A DNA stretch of 64,000 nt from Vibrio sp. HDW18 (GTDB taxonomy: Bacteria; Pseudomonadota; Gammaproteobacteria; Enterobacterales; Vibrionaceae): positions 1,426,001-1,490,000 of the forward strand of contig NZ_CP049913.1 in the NCBI RefSeq assembly GCF_011306175.1, in the 5' to 3' direction. Each line of letters begins with the position of its first letter. Position 1 is the first letter of the stretch. Under the pieces are notes generated by a model. It saw only the letters and a list, made by a program, of their open reading frames with translations. It did no database searches and was not told the origin of the DNA. This document shows positions 23,208 through 34,080 of the stretch, one piece after another. The position numbers were made by a program, and so were the translations under genes.

Positions 23208-24659
23208 TTATTCGTAACGTTTTGCTTTGTACTGAGGATGCATCAGGTTCTCAACTGAGAAAATGTCATCCAATTGTTCTGCGGTAAGCAAACCGCGCTC
23301 CAGAACCACTTCACGTACGCTCTTACCGGTTTCGGCACAGATTTTACCCACAATGTCACCTTCATGGTGGCCAATGTATGGGTTGAGATAAGTCACGATG
23401 CCAATTGAGTTAAACACGAAGTTTTCACAAATCTCTTGGTTGATGGTGATGCCATCGACACACTTATCGCGTAGATTGATACACGCGTTGGTCAGTAGAG
23501 AGATAGATTCAAACATCGCTTGCGCAATCACTGGCTCCATTACGTTCAACTGTAGTTGACCGGCTTCTGCAGCAAAAGTGATGGTGATGTCGTTGCCAAA
23601 GACTTTGAAGCAAACTTGGTTGACCACTTCTGGGATCACTGGGTTAACTTTAGCTGGCATGATTGAAGAACCTGCTTGCATTTCTGGCAAGTTGATTTCA
23701 TTGAAGCCAGCTCGTGGGCCAGAAGAAAGCAGACGTAAATCGTTACAGATCTTCGAAAGTTTCATGGCTAAACGTTTCAGTGCACCGTGGGTCATCACGT
23801 AAGCGCCGCAGTCTGAGGTCGCTTCAATCAAATCTTCCGCAGGTACAGTTTCAAGACCTGTCACTTGCGCCAAATATTTTACCGCGAGCTCTTGATAGCC
23901 AGGTGCTGCGTTGAGACCAGTACCGATGGCGGTTGCGCCCAAGTTTACTTCCAGCAGTAGCTTAGAAGTGTATTGTAGCGCGCGGATCTCTTCATTCAGC
24001 GTGACTGACCATGCGTGGAACTCTTGGCCAACGGTCATCGGCACTGCGTCTTGTAGCTGAGTACGACCCATTTTCAGGATGTTTTTGTTCTCAATTGCTT
24101 TCAAATCAAACGCGCTTTTCAGGTATTCAACCGCATCAATCACTTTCAGGATGCTGTTGTAAACCGCGATCCGGAAACCGGTCGGATAAGCACAGTTGGT
24201 TGATTGGCTCTTGTTAACATGGTCATTGGGGTTAATAAATTCGTATTGACCCTTTTGCTTGCCCATTAATTCCAATGCTACGTTGGCGATCACTTCATTG
24301 GTGTTCATGTTGACCGATGTGCCCGCACCACCTTGGAAGACGTCTGACGGGAATTGATCCATGCACTTACCGGTTTCGAGGATCACATCACACGCTTGCA
24401 GAATGTAGTTAGCGACATCTTTTGGGATCACGCCCAGCTCTTTGTTAGCAAGAGTGGCCGCTTTTTTGGTCATTACCATGCCGCGCACAAACTCAGGAAC
24501 ATCTGAAATGGTGACATTAGAAATGTTGAAGTTTTCTACCGCGCGCAGGGTATGAATACCGTAATAAGCTTCCGCTGGAACATGACGTTGACCAAGCAGA
24601 TCTTCTTCAATACGGGTGGCTGATGTTGCGCTGTTGAGCGCTTCAGATTGGGTAGACAT
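23208..24659 (-). CDS. aspA: Aspartate ammonia-lyase (aspartase)
   Basis: AspA converts L-aspartate to fumarate and ammonia in the cytosol as a homotetramer. The 483-residue protein is normal length. The superfamily signature [16 protein letters not shown], with the flexible-loop catalytic serine, lies near residue 330. [12 protein letters not shown] (near 117), [20 protein letters not shown] (near 143) and the TVGQEFHAW region complete the substrate site. Upstream it diverges from fxsA (see the 24660-24976 entry). Downstream are a terminator, an ERIC-like element and dcuA. Anaerobic and CRP control is expected from the E. coli homologue, but no site was matched with certainty. Confidence 0.96.
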   Translation of the reverse strand: MSTQSEALNSATSATRIEEDLLGQRHVPAEAYYGIHTLRAVENFNISNVTISDVPEFVRGMVMTKKAATLANKELGVIPKDVANYILQACDVILETGKCMDQFPSDVFQGGAGTSVNMNTNEVIANVALELMGKQKGQYEFINPNDHVNKSQSTNCAYPTGFRIAVYNSILKVIDAVEYLKSAFDLKAIENKNILKMGRTQLQDAVPMTVGQEFHAWSVTLNEEIRALQYTSKLLLEVNLGATAIGTGLNAAPGYQELAVKYLAQVTGLETVPAEDLIEATSDCGAYVMTHGALKRLAMKLSKICNDLRLLSSGPRAGFNEINLPEMQAGSSIMPAKVNPVIPEVVNQVCFKVFGNDITITFAAEAGQLQLNVMEPVIAQAMFESISLLTNACINLRDKCVDGITINQEICENFVFNSIGIVTYLNPYIGHHEGDIVGKICAETGKSVREVVLERGLLTAEQLDDIFSVENLMHPQYKAKRYE

Positions 24660-24976
24660 AGAGGATCCTTAGATAATTTATCTAGTGAAAAAGCAAAATT
24701 AATAGCTATTTCTGTAACTTAAGAATCCATTCGTCAGAGTTTTTGCCTGGAAATCCGTCCTGACTTATGTGGCACATAATACTGTAACCACATATAAAAA
24801 ATAGTAACTAGATCACTATTTTGGCTTTTATCCAGCCAGAGTGATACAAAGCTTGTACTAAACATTGTAGGTGACAATATTGCGTTTTGGCATAGTAAAG
24901 CACACACTTTTTTACACCCTCTCCGTTGGTGGTTAGGGTGGTAAGGCATACACTGGCAGCAAACCAAGGAGGCATT
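24660..24976. promoter_or_regulatory. aspA-fxsA divergent control region with a perfect palindrome
   Basis: The 317-base gap between the divergent aspA and fxsA has no gene. TTATGTG (24765-24771) and CACATAA (24773-24779) form a perfect 7+1+7 inverted repeat about 105 bases before aspA, a spacing and size suited to a dimeric regulator. It does not match the CRP or FNR consensus exactly. The fxsA ribosome binding site AAGGAGG is at the right end. Confidence 0.4.
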
Positions 24977-25456
24977 GTGTTCCCGATCTTACTGTTATTC
25001 TTTATTGCGATTCCGGTGCTTGAGATTGCGCTATTTATCCAAGTCGGTGATTGGCTTGGGCTATGGCCAACTATCGGCTTAGTGTTGTTGAGCGCCGTGG
25101 TGGGGGCATCACTGGTGCGCAGCCAAGGCTTGCAAACCTTATTGACCGTGCAGCAGCGTTTGGCGCAAGGGCAACTGCCCGCGCAGCAGATTTTAGAAGG
25201 GATGATGTTGGCACTGGCTGGTATGTTACTGCTGGTGCCGGGCTTTTTCACCGATATGATCGGCCTGCTGATTTTGCTGCCCGCGCCCCGCGCTTGGTTG
25301 GCTCAGTCAGTGATGAGCCGTATGGTGATCGGTCAGATGCACAGCGGTCAGCCCGGTTTTCAGCAGCCTAACCCATTTGCCGATCAAACTCACGGCACAA
25401 CCTATGATGGTGAATTTGAACGCAAAGAGGATCAACAGCCACCACGTTTGAAGTAA
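24977..25456 (+). CDS. fxsA: FxsA family membrane protein
   Basis: FxsA is a small inner-membrane protein; overproduction in E. coli relieves exclusion of phage T7 by the F plasmid, and its normal role is unclear. The 159 residues show two to three membrane segments (about 2-22, 25-47 and 75-100), with FIAIPVLEIALFIQVGDWLG and LLLVPGFFTDMIGLLLLLP-like sequence (LLVPGFFTDMIGLLILLP) as family marks. The cytoplasmic tail is charged. I chose the GTG at 24977 because AGGAGG lies just upstream; the frame is open further upstream but that part is not family-like. The next gene, trmL, is convergent. Confidence 0.88.
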   Translation: MFPILLLFFIAIPVLEIALFIQVGDWLGLWPTIGLVLLSAVVGASLVRSQGLQTLLTVQQRLAQGQLPAQQILEGMMLALAGMLLLVPGFFTDMIGLLILLPAPRAWLAQSVMSRMVIGQMHSGQPGFQQPNPFADQTHGTTYDGEFERKEDQQPPRLK

Positions 25457-25476
25457 GGCTCTGTAGCATTGGCGGA

Positions 25477-25953
25477 TTAGATTGCGCCAGCAAAGTCCAT
25501 CTGTCGCCATGCTTCAAAGGCAATAATCGCCACTGCATTGGAAAGATTGAGGCTGCGCGCTTCTGGCATCATCGGAATACGGATCCGTTGCTCAGCCGGT
25601 AAGCTGGCGATGATTTCAGCCGGTAGGCCGCGGGTTTCTGGTCCAAATAACAGAATATCACCTTGTTGGAATGTGGCATCCACATGAGGTTGAGTGGTCT
25701 TGGTAGTGCAAGCAAATAGCCGATAAGTAGCACATTCACGCTGTAAATATTCAATGAAGGCCGAGTAATTTTGATGGCGCGTGACGCGAGCTAAATCATG
25801 ATAATCAAGGCCGGCGCGGCGCACTTTTTTTTCTTCCAGATCAAATCCAAGTGGTTCGATAAGGTGTAAGTTAGCACCACAATTGGCACATAAGCGAATG
25901 ATGTTCCCAGTATTGGGCGCGATTTCTGGCTCATACAGAGCAATATCAAACAT
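25477..25953 (-). CDS. trmL: tRNA (cytidine/uridine-34 2'-O)-methyltransferase TrmL
   Basis: TrmL methylates the ribose of the wobble base in leucine tRNAs using SAM. The 158-residue protein is a minimal SPOUT-family enzyme with the C-terminal trefoil knot. Motif 1 is [18 protein letters not shown] (residues about 9-26), motif 2 [11 protein letters not shown] (near 100), and motif 3 [19 protein letters not shown] (near 125). Length and motifs are complete. It is convergent with fxsA and lies upstream of no other gene on its strand. Confidence 0.94.
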   Translation of the reverse strand: MFDIALYEPEIAPNTGNIIRLCANCGANLHLIEPLGFDLEEKKVRRAGLDYHDLARVTRHQNYSAFIEYLQRECATYRLFACTTKTTQPHVDATFQQGDILLFGPETRGLPAEIIASLPAEQRIRIPMMPEARSLNLSNAVAIIAFEAWRQMDFAGAI

Positions 25954-26077
25954 AACAATGATCCGTGAATGTAAAGAAGCGGCGAGTATATACGTAAACC
26001 CTACCGATGTGCCGGATTACTCTCGGCTGTATTATTATCTGCTGTATTACTAGCTGCAGCATGAGTTGCTGCATGAT

Positions 26078-27478
26078 TTATATTGCGAGTGGCAAACTAA
26101 AGCACACTTGCAAACCACCCAACTGGCTGCGGACGGCGCAGATCGTACCGCTGTGTTGGCGAATAGCACTTTCGGTGATGGCGAGCCCTAGCCCAGTGCC
26201 ACCGCTGTGTCGATCGCGCGCGGTCGATACTCGATAAAAGGGGCGGAAAATATCTACCAACTCTTGTTCGGGAACGCCAGCGCCATCATCATCGACGCAA
26301 ACCGTCAGTTGGTTATCTTGGGTGTGAAATGCGACGTGGATTTGTTGCTGGCCATAGTGAATCGCATTGCGCACTACGTTTTCCAGTGCACTCATCAGTA
26401 GCTTAGGCGTGCCATTAATCGTGCGTTGCGGGATCGCATCAAAGGTGAGGGTTTTGTGCATTTGTTCTGCTTCAAATTGCGCATCTTTGAGTAGCTCTTC
26501 CCACAAACTGCTCAGCGGCTGCACTTCTCGTAGTAAATGGCCGTTGGTTTGCATGCGCGATAAGGCAAGCAAGTCGCCAATCATCTGCTCTAAACGTTGC
26601 GCCTCGGTATCAATGCGCTCTAACTCATTGCTGGTGCCAAGTTTACGCATTGCGAGTGCATTGGCCATTCGTAGTCGGGTGAGTGGCGAGCGCAATTCAT
26701 GGGAAATATCAGACAATAGCCGTTGCTGGCCAGATACCATCTGATTGACCGCATCAACCATTTGGTTAAAGCTGCGTCCTGCCTGCTGAAATTCAGCGGT
26801 ACCACGTTCGAGTTTCGGATCATGCACAAATTCGCCACGTGCGACCCGTTGTGCCGCTTGAGCCAAATTTTGTGCCGGTTTACTCAGCGCCCAAGCGAGC
26901 CATAGGAGCAGCGGTGTGCTGACTAACATCACCACTAACAGCAGTTGGATCGGTTTATCAAATAAGCGTAATAAAAACGGTGGTGGCTCATCTGAGCGCA
27001 TACCCGCGTAAAGCAGTAGCTCTTGTTTGGCTAGTCGGATTGGCACCGGACCGGCCAACATATAGCGACCATACAGTTGCTGCTGAGGTTTGTTGATCGA
27101 TTCAATGCTGTACGAGAAATTTTGCAGTGCTTTAAGCCGAAAATCGGCGTGTTTGGCGGTGGTGAGGACATTGCCCTCTAAATCGGTAACGAAGAAACGC
27201 GGCCGGCCATCGTGCTCACGTTGCAAGCTGCCTCGCCCTTCGAGCTGAAACAGAATCTTACTGAGATCGCTACTGTTCTGGTACTCCAACTCAAAGCGGG
27301 TTTTGCTTTCGATTAAGCGTTGTAAAACCACCGGCGACAGATCGCGAGGTTTACGCGGATCAAGATGCGGCAACGTCAATACCGCAAATAGCACCAGCAA
27401 CATAGTGAACCAAAAAATGGCGAAGATCCGCCCATACAAATTGTTGAGCTTGGGTAGCGGTAATGGTCGACGCATCAT
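26078..27478 (-). CDS. cpxA: CpxA, envelope-stress sensor kinase
   Basis: CpxA senses envelope protein stress, phosphorylates CpxR and is inhibited by CpxP. The 466 residues include a first membrane segment (about 19-37), a periplasmic sensor domain (38-175), a second segment (176-198), a HAMP domain (to about 250), His260 in SDISHELRSPLTRLR and the ATPase domain with NVVRNAIHYG, VDDDGAGVP, FRPFYRV and GGTGLGLAI. All catalytic boxes are present. Its start overlaps the cpxR stop in ATGA (27475-27478), showing translational coupling. Order cpxR-cpxA with divergent cpxP is the standard arrangement. Confidence 0.96.
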   Translation of the reverse strand: MMRRPLPLPKLNNLYGRIFAIFWFTMLLVLFAVLTLPHLDPRKPRDLSPVVLQRLIESKTRFELEYQNSSDLSKILFQLEGRGSLQREHDGRPRFFVTDLEGNVLTTAKHADFRLKALQNFSYSIESINKPQQQLYGRYMLAGPVPIRLAKQELLLYAGMRSDEPPPFLLRLFDKPIQLLLVVMLVSTPLLLWLAWALSKPAQNLAQAAQRVARGEFVHDPKLERGTAEFQQAGRSFNQMVDAVNQMVSGQQRLLSDISHELRSPLTRLRMANALAMRKLGTSNELERIDTEAQRLEQMIGDLLALSRMQTNGHLLREVQPLSSLWEELLKDAQFEAEQMHKTLTFDAIPQRTINGTPKLLMSALENVVRNAIHYGQQQIHVAFHTQDNQLTVCVDDDGAGVPEQELVDIFRPFYRVSTARDRHSGGTGLGLAITESAIRQHSGTICAVRSQLGGLQVCFSLPLAI

Positions 27479-28161
27479 TCCTCCAGTACCATCAAATAGC
27501 CTCGTCCACGCAGCGTTTTGATCCGCGCTTTACCATCCGGGCGCTCTGGTAATTTTTTGCGTAAATTGGAAACGTGCATATCAATCGCCCGATCAAATGC
27601 CGCCAAGCGTTTACCTAACACTTCAATGCTGAGCATCTCTTTGGTTAGCGTGGCCCCCGGTGCTTGGACAAAATGAGCCAGCAAAGCAAACTCGGTAGTG
27701 GTCAAATCAAGCAGTTGTCCTTGGCAATAGGCTTCTTGTTTGCCAGGATAAACCTGAATATCCTGACACTCGATGACGTCAGTCGATTTTGCGGTTAGCG
27801 CAGGTTGGGTTCGGCGTAAAATCGCTCGGATACGCGCCAGTAACTCGCGATCGCTAAACGGTTTTGGCAAATAATCATCGGCTCCGAGTTCTAGGCCGAT
27901 CACCCGATCAATCTCTTCCCCTTTGGCGGTCAGCATTAACACTGGAGTCGCCCAGTTTTCTCGTAGTCGTTTGAGGGTCTCCATACCATTGAGTTTAGGC
28001 ATCATCACATCGAGCAGGATCAGATCGGTCTCATGGCTGACTGCCGCTAATCCGGCTTCGCCGTCATTGGCTTCCGAGACACTAAAGCCTTCGTACTGCA
28101 ACACTTCAGTTAATAGACTGGTCAGTTCGCTATCATCATCGATCAGAAGGATATGTGCCAT
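27475..28161 (-). CDS. cpxR: CpxR, envelope-stress response regulator
   Basis: CpxR is the OmpR-family transcription factor activated by CpxA. The 228-residue protein has a receiver domain with the IDDDSELT acidic pocket, phosphoacceptor Asp51 in LLDVMMPKLNG, and the conserved MLTAKG and DDYLPKPF. The C-terminal winged helix holds DRAIDMHVSNLRKKL and IKTLRGRGYLM. I chose the ATG at 28161 (MAHILLIDDD), with GAGG upstream; six extra in-frame codons before it match nothing in the family. The divergent gap to cpxP holds a perfect CpxR box, so the operon is probably autoregulated. Confidence 0.96.
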   Translation of the reverse strand: MAHILLIDDDSELTSLLTEVLQYEGFSVSEANDGEAGLAAVSHETDLILLDVMMPKLNGMETLKRLRENWATPVLMLTAKGEEIDRVIGLELGADDYLPKPFSDRELLARIRAILRRTQPALTAKSTDVIECQDIQVYPGKQEAYCQGQLLDLTTTEFALLAHFVQAPGATLTKEMLSIEVLGKRLAAFDRAIDMHVSNLRKKLPERPDGKARIKTLRGRGYLMVLEE

Positions 28162-28252
28162 GTTTGCCTCGTGGATCACTGGTGCGGTGTATTCGGTTGA
28201 TTGGCGACAGTTTATCTTGAAATAACTGGCCTCGTCAGTGCGCGGTCTGCGA

Positions 28253-28267
28253 TTTACGATTCTTTAC
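28253..28267 (-). promoter_or_regulatory. CpxR binding site between cpxR and cpxP
   Basis: On the minus strand the sequence is GTAAA-N5-GTAAA, the exact CpxR consensus. It lies 92 bases upstream of cpxR and 96 upstream of cpxP, suited to control both divergent genes. Confidence 0.8.
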
Positions 28268-28363
28268 GCTGGCTATACATCACTTGACCTTGCAGGTTTT
28301 ATGCTATGTTCATGCGCTGCCGAGCAGCCTGCTAATCTTAAATATGATGTAGAGGAATCAACA

Positions 28364-28849
28364 ATGAAACTTGCCAAAAAAATCCTGTTAGCTGCGGCGG
28401 TATTCCCGCTCGTTTTTGGTACCAGTGCTGCATTTGCTTACGGTGGTCCCGCCAATCATAAAGGTGATGGCCCATGTGGGCGTGGCGAAGCGCGGCTGTG
28501 GAAACAGCTTGATCTGACGAGTGAGCAGCAAGCTCAACTGCAAAAGTTGCGTGACACTCATCGTGATGAGATGCGTAATACTCGTGATGATAAGCGTGCT
28601 GCGATGAAAGCGCTGCATGAGCAGGAACGCGCTTTAGTGCTAGCGGCTGATTTTGATCAAGCCGCCGCTCAAAACCTAGCGCAACAGATGGTCGAGCAAC
28701 AAGTGGCTCAGCGAGTTAACATGCTGCAACACCGTCAGCAAATGATGAATGTGTTGACCGCAGAGCAGAAAGCCAAATGGCAGACATTGCAGCAAGATCA
28801 GATGCAACAGTGTCTGCAACAGGGCAATCATAAACGCAAGGCTGACTAA
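28364..28849 (+). CDS. cpxP: CpxP, periplasmic inhibitor of CpxA
   Basis: CpxP is a periplasmic, cradle-shaped dimer that dampens CpxA and helps DegP dispose of misfolded pilins. The 161-residue precursor has a signal peptide (cleavage near FAYGG, about residue 26). The family's paired LTxxQ motifs are LTSEQ (near 51) and LTAEQ (near 131), in a mostly helical, glutamine-rich protein. I chose the ATG at 28364, preceded by AGAGGAA; the open frame starts earlier but lacks a signal peptide in that form. The gene diverges from cpxRA, with a CpxR box between. fieF follows on the same strand 148 bases downstream, as in E. coli. Confidence 0.92.
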   Translation: MKLAKKILLAAAVFPLVFGTSAAFAYGGPANHKGDGPCGRGEARLWKQLDLTSEQQAQLQKLRDTHRDEMRNTRDDKRAAMKALHEQERALVLAADFDQAAAQNLAQQMVEQQVAQRVNMLQHRQQMMNVLTAEQKAKWQTLQQDQMQQCLQQGNHKRKAD

Positions 28850-28997
28850 TCGCCCGAGTAGCGTGATCTGATTCCCGTGTATTTTTAACCGCTGTTTTTA
28901 ACGACTAGGTAGCCTCAGGGCTGCCTTGTGGTGTTTGATTGCTCGGTTATATAATCGCCCATCTGAGCATTAAAATGAACCTGAAAGGAAACTGGTG

Positions 28998-29903
28998 ATG
29001 AACAAGGATTATGCCCGTTTGGTCACGATGGCGGCATGGATGGCAACGACGATCGCAACCTTGTTATTAGTGGTCAAAGTTGGCGCATGGTGGATCACCG
29101 GTTCGGTTAGCTTATTGGCCTCGTTGATCGATTCACTGCTCGATATCGCCGCTTCGGTGGTTAATCTCATCGCATTGCGTTTTGCCTTGCAACCGGCCGA
29201 TCATGAACATGCATTTGGGCATGGTAAAGCCGAATCGTTAGCCGCGTTGGCGCAAGCGATGTTTATTTCCGGCTCTGCCTGTTTTTTGATCCTCAATGGC
29301 GTTGAGCGCTTTTTCCGCCCCCATGAATTAAATGCCCCTGAGTTAGGGATTTATGTCAGTGCCATTGCAATGCTGGTCACCTTAGGTTTAGTGCTATTTC
29401 AGCGTTATGTGGTGAAAAAAACCGGTAGCCAAGCGATTGCGGCGGATTCGTTGCACTATCAATCTGATTTATTAATGAATGCGGCGATTATGGTGGCGCT
29501 CGGTTTGAGTTGGTGGGGCTTTGGTCGAGCGGATGCGATTTTTGCGATTGGCATCGGTCTGTATATTTTAGGCAGTGCGTTTAAGATGGTACATGATGCA
29601 GTACAAACACTGCTGGATCGTAAATTACCGGATCAAGAACTGAAGCAGATCAACGCGATCTGTTTAAGCGTGGCGGGGGTGATTGGTATGCATCAGTTGC
29701 GAACTCGGATGTCGGGCCCTATCCGATTTATCCAACTGCATTTGGAATTGGATGACAATATTTCGTTACTCGAAGCTCATCATATTTCCGATCAGGTTGA
29801 GGATAAATTGCGTGCCGAATTTAGCGGGGCCGATGTATTGATTCACCAAGATCCGCATTCGGTGGTGATTGAAGCGGAACTCCGACAAAAAATGGCCCAA
29901 TAG
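28998..29903 (+). CDS. fieF: FieF, cation diffusion facilitator (Fe2+/Zn2+ efflux)
   Basis: FieF (YiiP) exports Zn2+ and Fe2+ from the cytoplasm in exchange for protons. The 301 residues form six membrane segments (to about 205) and a cytoplasmic ferredoxin-like domain. The transport-site residues lie in [14 protein letters not shown] (near 45-50) and [14 protein letters not shown] (near 150-157). AFGHGKAES near 75 and the C-terminal histidines of the regulatory sites are also present. The ATG at 28998 follows AAGGAA; a GTG one codon earlier is less likely. It lies between cpxP and pfkA, the same neighbours as in E. coli. Confidence 0.94.
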   Translation: MNKDYARLVTMAAWMATTIATLLLVVKVGAWWITGSVSLLASLIDSLLDIAASVVNLIALRFALQPADHEHAFGHGKAESLAALAQAMFISGSACFLILNGVERFFRPHELNAPELGIYVSAIAMLVTLGLVLFQRYVVKKTGSQAIAADSLHYQSDLLMNAAIMVALGLSWWGFGRADAIFAIGIGLYILGSAFKMVHDAVQTLLDRKLPDQELKQINAICLSVAGVIGMHQLRTRMSGPIRFIQLHLELDDNISLLEAHHISDQVEDKLRAEFSGADVLIHQDPHSVVIEAELRQKMAQ

Positions 29904-30165
29904 CACGACAAACGGTTGAGGTTTGACTATATTTTGCTCAGATTGGCAACCAACGTCAATCCTGACATGAATCAACACGTGAGCGCACAAAACTGTAATA
30001 CTCTTACATTCGTAGATTACTTACACAATTTAGTGCAAATAACAGTAGTAATCCTAATCGGGAAAGGTAACATTACCGACAGTTTTTTTTGGATTTTTCG
30101 GTTTGGTTGCCAGCAGCCAAACAGAGTAGAAATTGATATTCGATTTGCAAAGTTCGAGGGTGAGC

Positions 30166-31128
30166 ATGATTAAAAAAATCGGTGTGTTGACCAGTGGTGG
30201 CGATGCCCCTGGCATGAACGCAGCTATTCGTGGCGTAGTCCGTACCGCATTGGGCGCAGGTCTAGAAGTGTATGGCATTTACGACGGTTATCTGGGTTTG
30301 TACGAAGATCGTATTAAGCCATTAGACCGCTCAAGTGTGTCTGATGTGATCAACCGTGGTGGTACTTTCTTGGGTTCGGCGCGTTTCCCACAATTTCGTG
30401 AAGTGGAAGTGCGTGAAAAAGCGATTGAGAACCTGAAAAAACACGGCATTGAAGCGTTAGTGGTGATCGGTGGTGACGGCTCTTACATGGGGGCGAAGAA
30501 ACTGACTGAAATGGGTTTCCCATGTATTGGTCTGCCAGGCACGATCGATAACGACATCGCAGGTACTGATTACACCATCGGTTATCTGACTGCGCTCGAT
30601 ACTGTAATTGAAGCGATTGACCGTCTGCGTGATACATCTTCTTCACATCAGCGTATTTCTATTGTTGAAATCATGGGTCGTCACTGTGGTGATCTGACAC
30701 TGACTTCAGCAATCGCGGGTGGCTGTGAATACATCATCACTCCAGAGACCGGCTTGAACATGGAACAGCTGATCAGCAATATCCAAGATGGTATCGCTAA
30801 AGGTAAAAAGCATGCGATCATCGCCCTGACTGAGTTGATGATGGATGCGGGCAAGCTGGCAAAAGAAATTGAAGCGGCGACCGGTCGTGAAACCCGTGCT
30901 ACCGTACTGGGTCATATCCAACGTGGTGGTAAACCAACCGCGTTTGACCGAGTATTGGCATCGCGCATGGGTAACTATGCAGTGCATCTATTGATGGAAG
31001 GCCACGGCGGCCGCTGTGTTGGTATCCAAAAAGAGCAACTGGTGCATCACGATATCATCGATGCGATTGAAAACATGAAGCGTCCAGTACGTTCTGATCT
31101 CTTCAAAGTCGCTGAAGAGTTGTTCTAA
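30166..31128 (+). CDS. pfkA: ATP-dependent 6-phosphofructokinase I
   Basis: PfkA commits fructose 6-phosphate to glycolysis with ATP; it is a cytosolic homotetramer. The 320 residues are the standard bacterial length. ATP-binding [15 protein letters not shown] lies at about 6-20, GGDGS near 103, the catalytic PGTIDNDI with its aspartate near 125, [12 protein letters not shown] near 165 and the [14 protein letters not shown] signature near 245. I chose the ATG at 30166 after GAGGG rather than the upstream start of the open frame. Its promoter lies in 29904-30165. A terminator follows, and glpX is convergent. Confidence 0.96.
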   Translation: MIKKIGVLTSGGDAPGMNAAIRGVVRTALGAGLEVYGIYDGYLGLYEDRIKPLDRSSVSDVINRGGTFLGSARFPQFREVEVREKAIENLKKHGIEALVVIGGDGSYMGAKKLTEMGFPCIGLPGTIDNDIAGTDYTIGYLTALDTVIEAIDRLRDTSSSHQRISIVEIMGRHCGDLTLTSAIAGGCEYIITPETGLNMEQLISNIQDGIAKGKKHAIIALTELMMDAGKLAKEIEAATGRETRATVLGHIQRGGKPTAFDRVLASRMGNYAVHLLMEGHGGRCVGIQKEQLVHHDIIDAIENMKRPVRSDLFKVAEELF

Positions 31129-31164
31129 GCTGCACTGGCTGAGTAACAAACTCCACGGATAGAT

Positions 31165-31192
31165 AAAAAAGACCGCAGTGCGGTCTTTTTTT
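31165..31192 (+). terminator. Bidirectional terminator between pfkA and glpX
   Basis: GACCGC and GCGGTC pair around AGT (31171-31185). An A-run precedes and a T-run follows, so it can stop both convergent transcripts. Confidence 0.88.
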
Positions 31193-31219
31193 ATGTGCGT
31201 TTATGACACGCGTTTGGCG

Positions 31220-32227
31220 TTACAAAATAATGTCGCGCACTTGAGGATCTTTCCGCTCCAGATAATGGGTCGAGCGAATGCGGCGAATAGTGCGGCAGCG
31301 ACCACGGATCAACAGGGTTTCGGTGGTGGCAATGTTGCCTTGGCGGCTGATGCCATCCAGCAGATCACCTTTGGTGATCCCGGTTGCAGCGAAAATGACG
31401 TTATCACTGCGTGCCATATCTTCCATTTTGAGCACTTTACCTGCTTGTACGCCCATTTGTTGGCAGCGTTCAAGCTCTTGTGCGCCCCAAATGCGGTTAT
31501 CTTCTGTATCACCTTTAACTTGGTGACGTGGCAGTAAGCGACCTTGCATGTCGCCATCTAGTGCGCGGATCACCGCCGCTGACACAACCCCTTCCGGTGC
31601 GCCACCAATGCAGTACATCATGTCTACTTCGCTGTCTGGCATACAGGTAAGAATCGACGCCGCGACATCACCATCTGGCACGGCAAATACACGTACGCCC
31701 ATCTGCTGCATTTCGGCGATCACGTTATCGTGGCGCGGTTTGGCTAAGGTAATCACCACCAATTCGCTCAGCGGTTTATTCAGCGCGTGAGCAACTTGGT
31801 GCAAGTTCTCTTGCAGGGGCAAATTAAGATCAATACAGCCTTTCGCGCCCGGGCCAACCACCAATTTTTCCATGTACATATCAGGTGCTTTGAGGAAGCT
31901 ACCTTTTTCGCCTGCGGCTAAGACAGCCAGTGCATTGGATTGCCCCATCGCGGTCATGCGGGTACCTTCAATCGGATCGACGGCGATATCCACCGCATCA
32001 CCGCCAATTCCCACTTGCTCACCAATATAAAGCATCGGCGCTTCATCAATTTCGCCTTCACCAATCACGATTTCACCGCTGATCTCGGTTTGATTGAGCA
32101 AAATACGCATCACTTCTACCGCTGCACCATCGGCCGCGTTTTTATCACCACGTCCTAACCATTTATAGCCTGCTAGTGCGGCACCTTCGGTGACGCGGGA
32201 AAAAGCCATTGCCAAATCGCGTTTCAT
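31220..32227 (-). CDS. glpX: Class II fructose-1,6-bisphosphatase
   Basis: GlpX removes the 1-phosphate of fructose 1,6-bisphosphate in gluconeogenesis, using Mn2+ or Mg2+. The 335-residue protein is full length. Metal and substrate motifs include VIGEGEIDEAPMLYIGE (near 57-73), DIAVDPIEGTRMTAMGQ (near 80-96) and GGAPEGVVSAA (near 188). It opposes pfkA chemically and is convergent with it on the chromosome. The adjacent placement of the two counteracting enzymes is shared with other gammaproteobacteria only in part; in E. coli glpX lies in the glpFKX operon. Confidence 0.95.
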   Translation of the reverse strand: MKRDLAMAFSRVTEGAALAGYKWLGRGDKNAADGAAVEVMRILLNQTEISGEIVIGEGEIDEAPMLYIGEQVGIGGDAVDIAVDPIEGTRMTAMGQSNALAVLAAGEKGSFLKAPDMYMEKLVVGPGAKGCIDLNLPLQENLHQVAHALNKPLSELVVITLAKPRHDNVIAEMQQMGVRVFAVPDGDVAASILTCMPDSEVDMMYCIGGAPEGVVSAAVIRALDGDMQGRLLPRHQVKGDTEDNRIWGAQELERCQQMGVQAGKVLKMEDMARSDNVIFAATGITKGDLLDGISRQGNIATTETLLIRGRCRTIRRIRSTHYLERKDPQVRDIIL

Positions 32228-32541
32228 GTTTGCTCCAAACTCAAGAGAGAAAATCTGCGCCGGATTCTACCATAGTCTAAAGTAATCGTTTGCTTTTTGC
32301 GGTGGTCAGCCTTTGCCTTTGATCAAAAACCGACTAAAAAAGTCATCATAGGCTCAAGTTCGTGCAGCTAGCCGAGCGTGAGTACGCGATTAAGTTAAGA
32401 GAAGGTCAAATTGCGCGTTTTTTTTAACCAAATAGTAAAAAGATCCCACTTAGGAGGTGTTTCTAAGCACAGGGCTGAGTAGAATGATCTCAATCAGTGA
32501 AGTTGACTTCACCTTAACCGGATCAACAAAGGTAAAACACC
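32228..32541. other. Intergenic region between glpX and zapB
   Basis: This 314-base gap separates divergent genes and must hold both promoters. An inverted repeat GTGAAG-N-TGACTTCAC lies near 32497-32512 before zapB. A T-rich tract lies near 32420. No gene is evident. Confidence 0.45.
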
Positions 32542-32784
32542 ATGTCTTTTGAAGTATTAGAAAAACTCGAAGCAAAAATTCAAACTGCAGTCGACACTAT
32601 CGCGCTGCTGCAAATGGAAGTTGAAGAGCTGAAAGATGCCAAGCAACAACTCCAAACTGAAGCTCAGCAATTGCGTGATATTCGTGATGAGTTAGAGCAG
32701 CGTGCTCAGCAAGTTGAGCAAGAGCATACGGCGTGGCAAGAGCGTATCCGTAGCCTGCTTGGCAAAATGGAAGACGTAGAGTAA
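32542..32784 (+). CDS. zapB: Cell division protein ZapB
   Basis: ZapB is a cytoplasmic protein that is almost entirely coiled coil; it joins the Z-ring through ZapA and links it to the MatP-bound terminus. The 80 residues form continuous heptads from about residue 3 to 75, with the conserved start MSFEVLEKLEAKIQTAVDTI and C terminus ending in acidic residues. The length is that of the family. The ATG at 32542 follows AAAGGTAAAACACC. In the gammaproteobacterial genome context zapB often neighbours glpX or fieF-pfkA region genes, as here. Confidence 0.93.
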   Translation: MSFEVLEKLEAKIQTAVDTIALLQMEVEELKDAKQQLQTEAQQLRDIRDELEQRAQQVEQEHTAWQERIRSLLGKMEDVE

Positions 32785-32804
32785 CTCTACCGTTATCGCA
32801 TAAA

Positions 32805-32840
32805 ATCGAATACGCCGACCACTGGGTCGGCGTATTCGAT
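32805..32840 (+). terminator. Long perfect stem-loop after zapB
   Basis: A perfect 16-base stem (32805-32820 with 32825-32840) encloses a four-base loop. Only CTTGT follows, so T-run support is weak. It probably ends the zapB message and faces the metF terminus from the other side. Confidence 0.6.
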
Positions 32841-32901
32841 CTTGTCACGGAGCATCGGCTTAGTGACTGGGTATAGCTTTAATTACTGAGTAGCGCTTTA
32901 A

Positions 32902-33828
<927 letters not shown>

Positions 33829-33847
33829 TCACTGCCTGAATTCAAAT

Positions 33848-33871
33848 TTACGTTTAGACGTCCATATGGCT
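33848..33871 (-). promoter_or_regulatory. MetJ operator of metF (partial met-box array)
   Basis: Three consecutive eight-base units (33848-33855, 33856-33863 AGACGTCC, 33864-33871 ATATGGCT) resemble the MetJ box AGACGTCT. The middle unit is nearly perfect and the outer ones are weaker. The site lies just before metF. Confidence 0.6.
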
Positions 33872-34040
33872 GTAGCTTGTCGTGAATGAGGCTGGATGTC
33901 AACGCTAGCAGTATGAATATTATTCATGTTGTAGCTGAATTGGATTCAAGTTGGTGATTAAGTGGTCGCTATTTGGTTGGGCGATGTGGAATGCGAGCGG
34001 CGCGCTTCACCATCAGAAGCGAGTGGCCAAACCTAGCGCT

Positions 34041-34073
34041 AAAAGTTAAAGCTCGCCAAAGCGACGAGCTTTA
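34041..34073 (-). terminator. Terminator of metBL
   Basis: AAAGCTCG (34048-34055) pairs with CGAGCTTT (34065-34072). On the minus strand TTAACTTTT follows. It lies eight bases after the metL stop. Confidence 0.7.
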
Positions 34074-34080
34074 TATGTGG

